A DNA stretch of 6,841 nucleotides from JBQLZO01 sp052168315 (GTDB lineage Bacteria > Planctomycetota > Phycisphaerae > Phycisphaerales > UBA1924). The translations under genes were made by a program, and so were the position numbers. The stretch spans positions 1 to 6,841 of the forward strand of contig JBQLZO010000094.1 of assembly GCA_052168315.1 (NCBI GenBank), written 5' to 3'. How positions within the stretch are numbered: the first letter of the stretch is position 1; each line of letters begins with the position of its first letter. The notes below the pieces were generated by a model that worked only from the letters and a program-made list of their open reading frames with translations, did no database searches and had not been told where the DNA came from. Shown here in pieces: positions 5,851-6,841 of the stretch.

Positions 5851-6841
5851 TCACCGCGATGCGCTCAGCGCGCTCACATCCGCCACCACCTCCATCGGCA
5901 CCACCCGCTCGGCCACCTGCCCCGTCGCGCGATCACGCACCGCGATCTTCAGCCGGTAGCTCCCCACCGACAGCGTCTCCGGCAGCTCGATGATCTGCGC
6001 GGTAAAGAAGTCCCGCCGCCGATTCCGCGAGAAGTCACGCACCACATCACCCTGCCGCTGCCACGCCAGCGTGTCCGTCGAACGCGCGAAGTGGTACAGC
6101 GACAGGTCCGTCGAAAGCGACACCTCGTACCCCTGCGTCCCATCCCGCCCCGCCGACGCCGAGCCGAAGTGCTCCACCTCCGTGTACACGATCAGCCGGT
6201 GCCGACGCCCCGCCAGCAGCCGGTACACACCCCCATCGCCGGTCGGAAGCCCCGTGTACACCCCGTACCCGTCCACCCGAGTGCACAGCGCCGCGATCGG
6301 AATGTTCAACGACCGCGCGCTGTCCAGCGCCAGCGACAACCGATCCGCCAGCGCCGCCAGCGCCGCCGGATCCGCCGTGGACCCCAGCTCCGCGTTCGCA
6401 TCCCTGAAGAAATCACGCCACGCCGCCACCAGCTCACGGTCCCGCGATGGCAGCGCCCCACCGAGCCCCCGCGTCACATCGCCGAAGTGCGTGTTCAACG
6501 CCCCGGGCTCGATCAATTCCAGCGATGCAAGCCCCAGCAGCGCTCGCACCGTCTCACGCGGATCACCCGCATCCGCCGCCAGGATCCGACCAAGCTCATC
6601 CACGAGCTGCGCCCGCGCACGATCACGCGACGATGGGTCCGGATCCGCGACCGCCAGCGTGCTCCGTCCCCCGCCATCCGTCGCCAGCACGCCCGAACCC
6701 GCCCCGACGCCCCCGCCTCCACCCGGCAACGCCCCGCCCGCATCCACCCCCGTCACCGCGATCCCCCGCCCCAGGTTCGCCACCACCCCCCCCCCCCCCC
6801 CGCCCCCCCCCCCCCCGCCCCCCCCCCCCCCCCCGCCCAGA
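5851..6841 (-). CDS. Unrecognised protein with Gly-rich linker and C-terminal beta-sandwich-like domain; 5' end beyond the window
   Basis: I do not recognise this gene. The minus-strand frame is open from the window's right edge to the stop at 5853-5851, giving 329 visible residues: one Leu, 17 consecutive Gly, two Val, then the remainder. A GTG at 6786 could formally start a 311-aa protein, but it follows the Gly run directly with no Shine-Dalgarno sequence. I therefore treat the gene as 5'-truncated by the window. Numbering from that GTG, residues 4-42 are Gly/Ala-rich linker, about 50-160 are charged and helical (RDRARAQLVDELGRILA, then AALAALADRLSLALDSARSL), and 161-301 look like a beta-sandwich. 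That last region contains RRHRLIVYTEVEHF, YEVSLSTDLSLYHF, a basic RNRRRDFF and a final LSVGSYRLKIAVRDRATGQ, resembling the 'L..G.Y.L.v.v.D..tg' strands of extracytoplasmic Ig-like domains. An exported or membrane-anchored location is inferred; no signal peptide is visible because the N-terminus is missing. It faces the ligase gene tail to tail across 38 bp. Confidence 0.75.
   Translation of the reverse strand, partial: LGGGGGGGGGGGGGGGGGVVANLGRGIAVTGVDAGGALPGGGGGVGAGSGVLATDGGGRSTLAVADPDPSSRDRARAQLVDELGRILAADAGDPRETVRALLGLASLELIEPGALNTHFGDVTRGLGGALPSRDRELVAAWRDFFRDANAELGSTADPAALAALADRLSLALDSARSLNIPIAALCTRVDGYGVYTGLPTGDGGVYRLLAGRRHRLIVYTEVEHFGSASAGRDGTQGYEVSLSTDLSLYHFARSTDTLAWQRQGDVVRDFSRNRRRDFFTAQIIELPETLSVGSYRLKIAVRDRATGQVAERVVPMEVVADVSALSASR
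6786..6838 (-). repeat. Poly-C/poly-G tract coding in frame for 17 glycines
   Basis: On the + strand there are C runs of 16 (6786-6801), 14 (6803-6816), 17 (6818-6834) and 3 (6836-6838), broken only by single G bases at 6802, 6817 and 6835. Read on the minus strand in the frame of the adjacent gene, every break falls in a third codon position (GGC among GGG), so the whole stretch reads as glycine. The runs are at the limit of reliable sequencing, so exact lengths are uncertain. The minus strand has four closely spaced G-runs and could form a G-quadruplex in DNA or in the message. Replication slippage is also expected on such runs. Confidence 0.8.

Overview
The window is very GC-rich, and its + strand is C-rich rather than G-rich along the whole length. 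No start codon is preceded by a recognisable Shine-Dalgarno sequence. The proteins are rich in Ala, Arg and Pro, and the polyprenyl-phosphate sugar-phosphate transferase carries a DNMDG motif. Together these suggest a bacterial chromosome, most likely of the Planctomycetota (Phycisphaerae type). This assignment is inference from style and motifs; no marker gene is present. No tRNA, rRNA, CRISPR array, insertion sequence or phage gene was seen.

Layout: (1) 1-113 is a short C/A-rich leader. (2) 114-944 (+) encodes a small bitopic membrane protein with a coiled coil and a C-terminal helical domain of DUF2802/DUF6115 type. (3) 916-1926 (-) is a complete ureohydrolase (agmatinase family) that converges on, and overlaps, the previous gene by 29 bp. 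(4) 1927-1979 is a 53-bp divergent intergenic region that must hold the start signals for the ureohydrolase and for the next operon. (5) 1980-3215 (+) is a polyprenyl-phosphate HexNAc-1-phosphate transferase (WecA/TagO-like). It overlaps by ATGA with (6) 3212-5812 (+), a large O-antigen ligase/polymerase (Wzy/WaaL superfamily) with a soluble helical C-terminal region. (7) 5851-6841 (-) is the 3' part of an unrecognised, probably exported gene. It has a C-terminal beta-sandwich-like domain, and its visible upstream end is an extraordinary poly-C/poly-G tract that reads in frame as 17 glycines.

How the genes fit together: the two overlapping + genes form a plausible surface-polysaccharide unit. 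The first puts the initiating sugar phosphate on the lipid carrier, and the second polymerises or transfers the finished lipid-linked glycan on the outer face of the membrane. The flippase and the other glycosyltransferases are not in the window. The ureohydrolase would produce urea and an amine (putrescine if agmatine is the substrate) and shares only the divergent start region with the polysaccharide genes. No wholly new multi-gene system is evident. The items most worth a second look are the in-frame poly-glycine G-tract at the right edge, the possibly leaderless divergent starts, an 11-bp hairpin inside the ligase gene, and the uncharacterised proteins at both ends.
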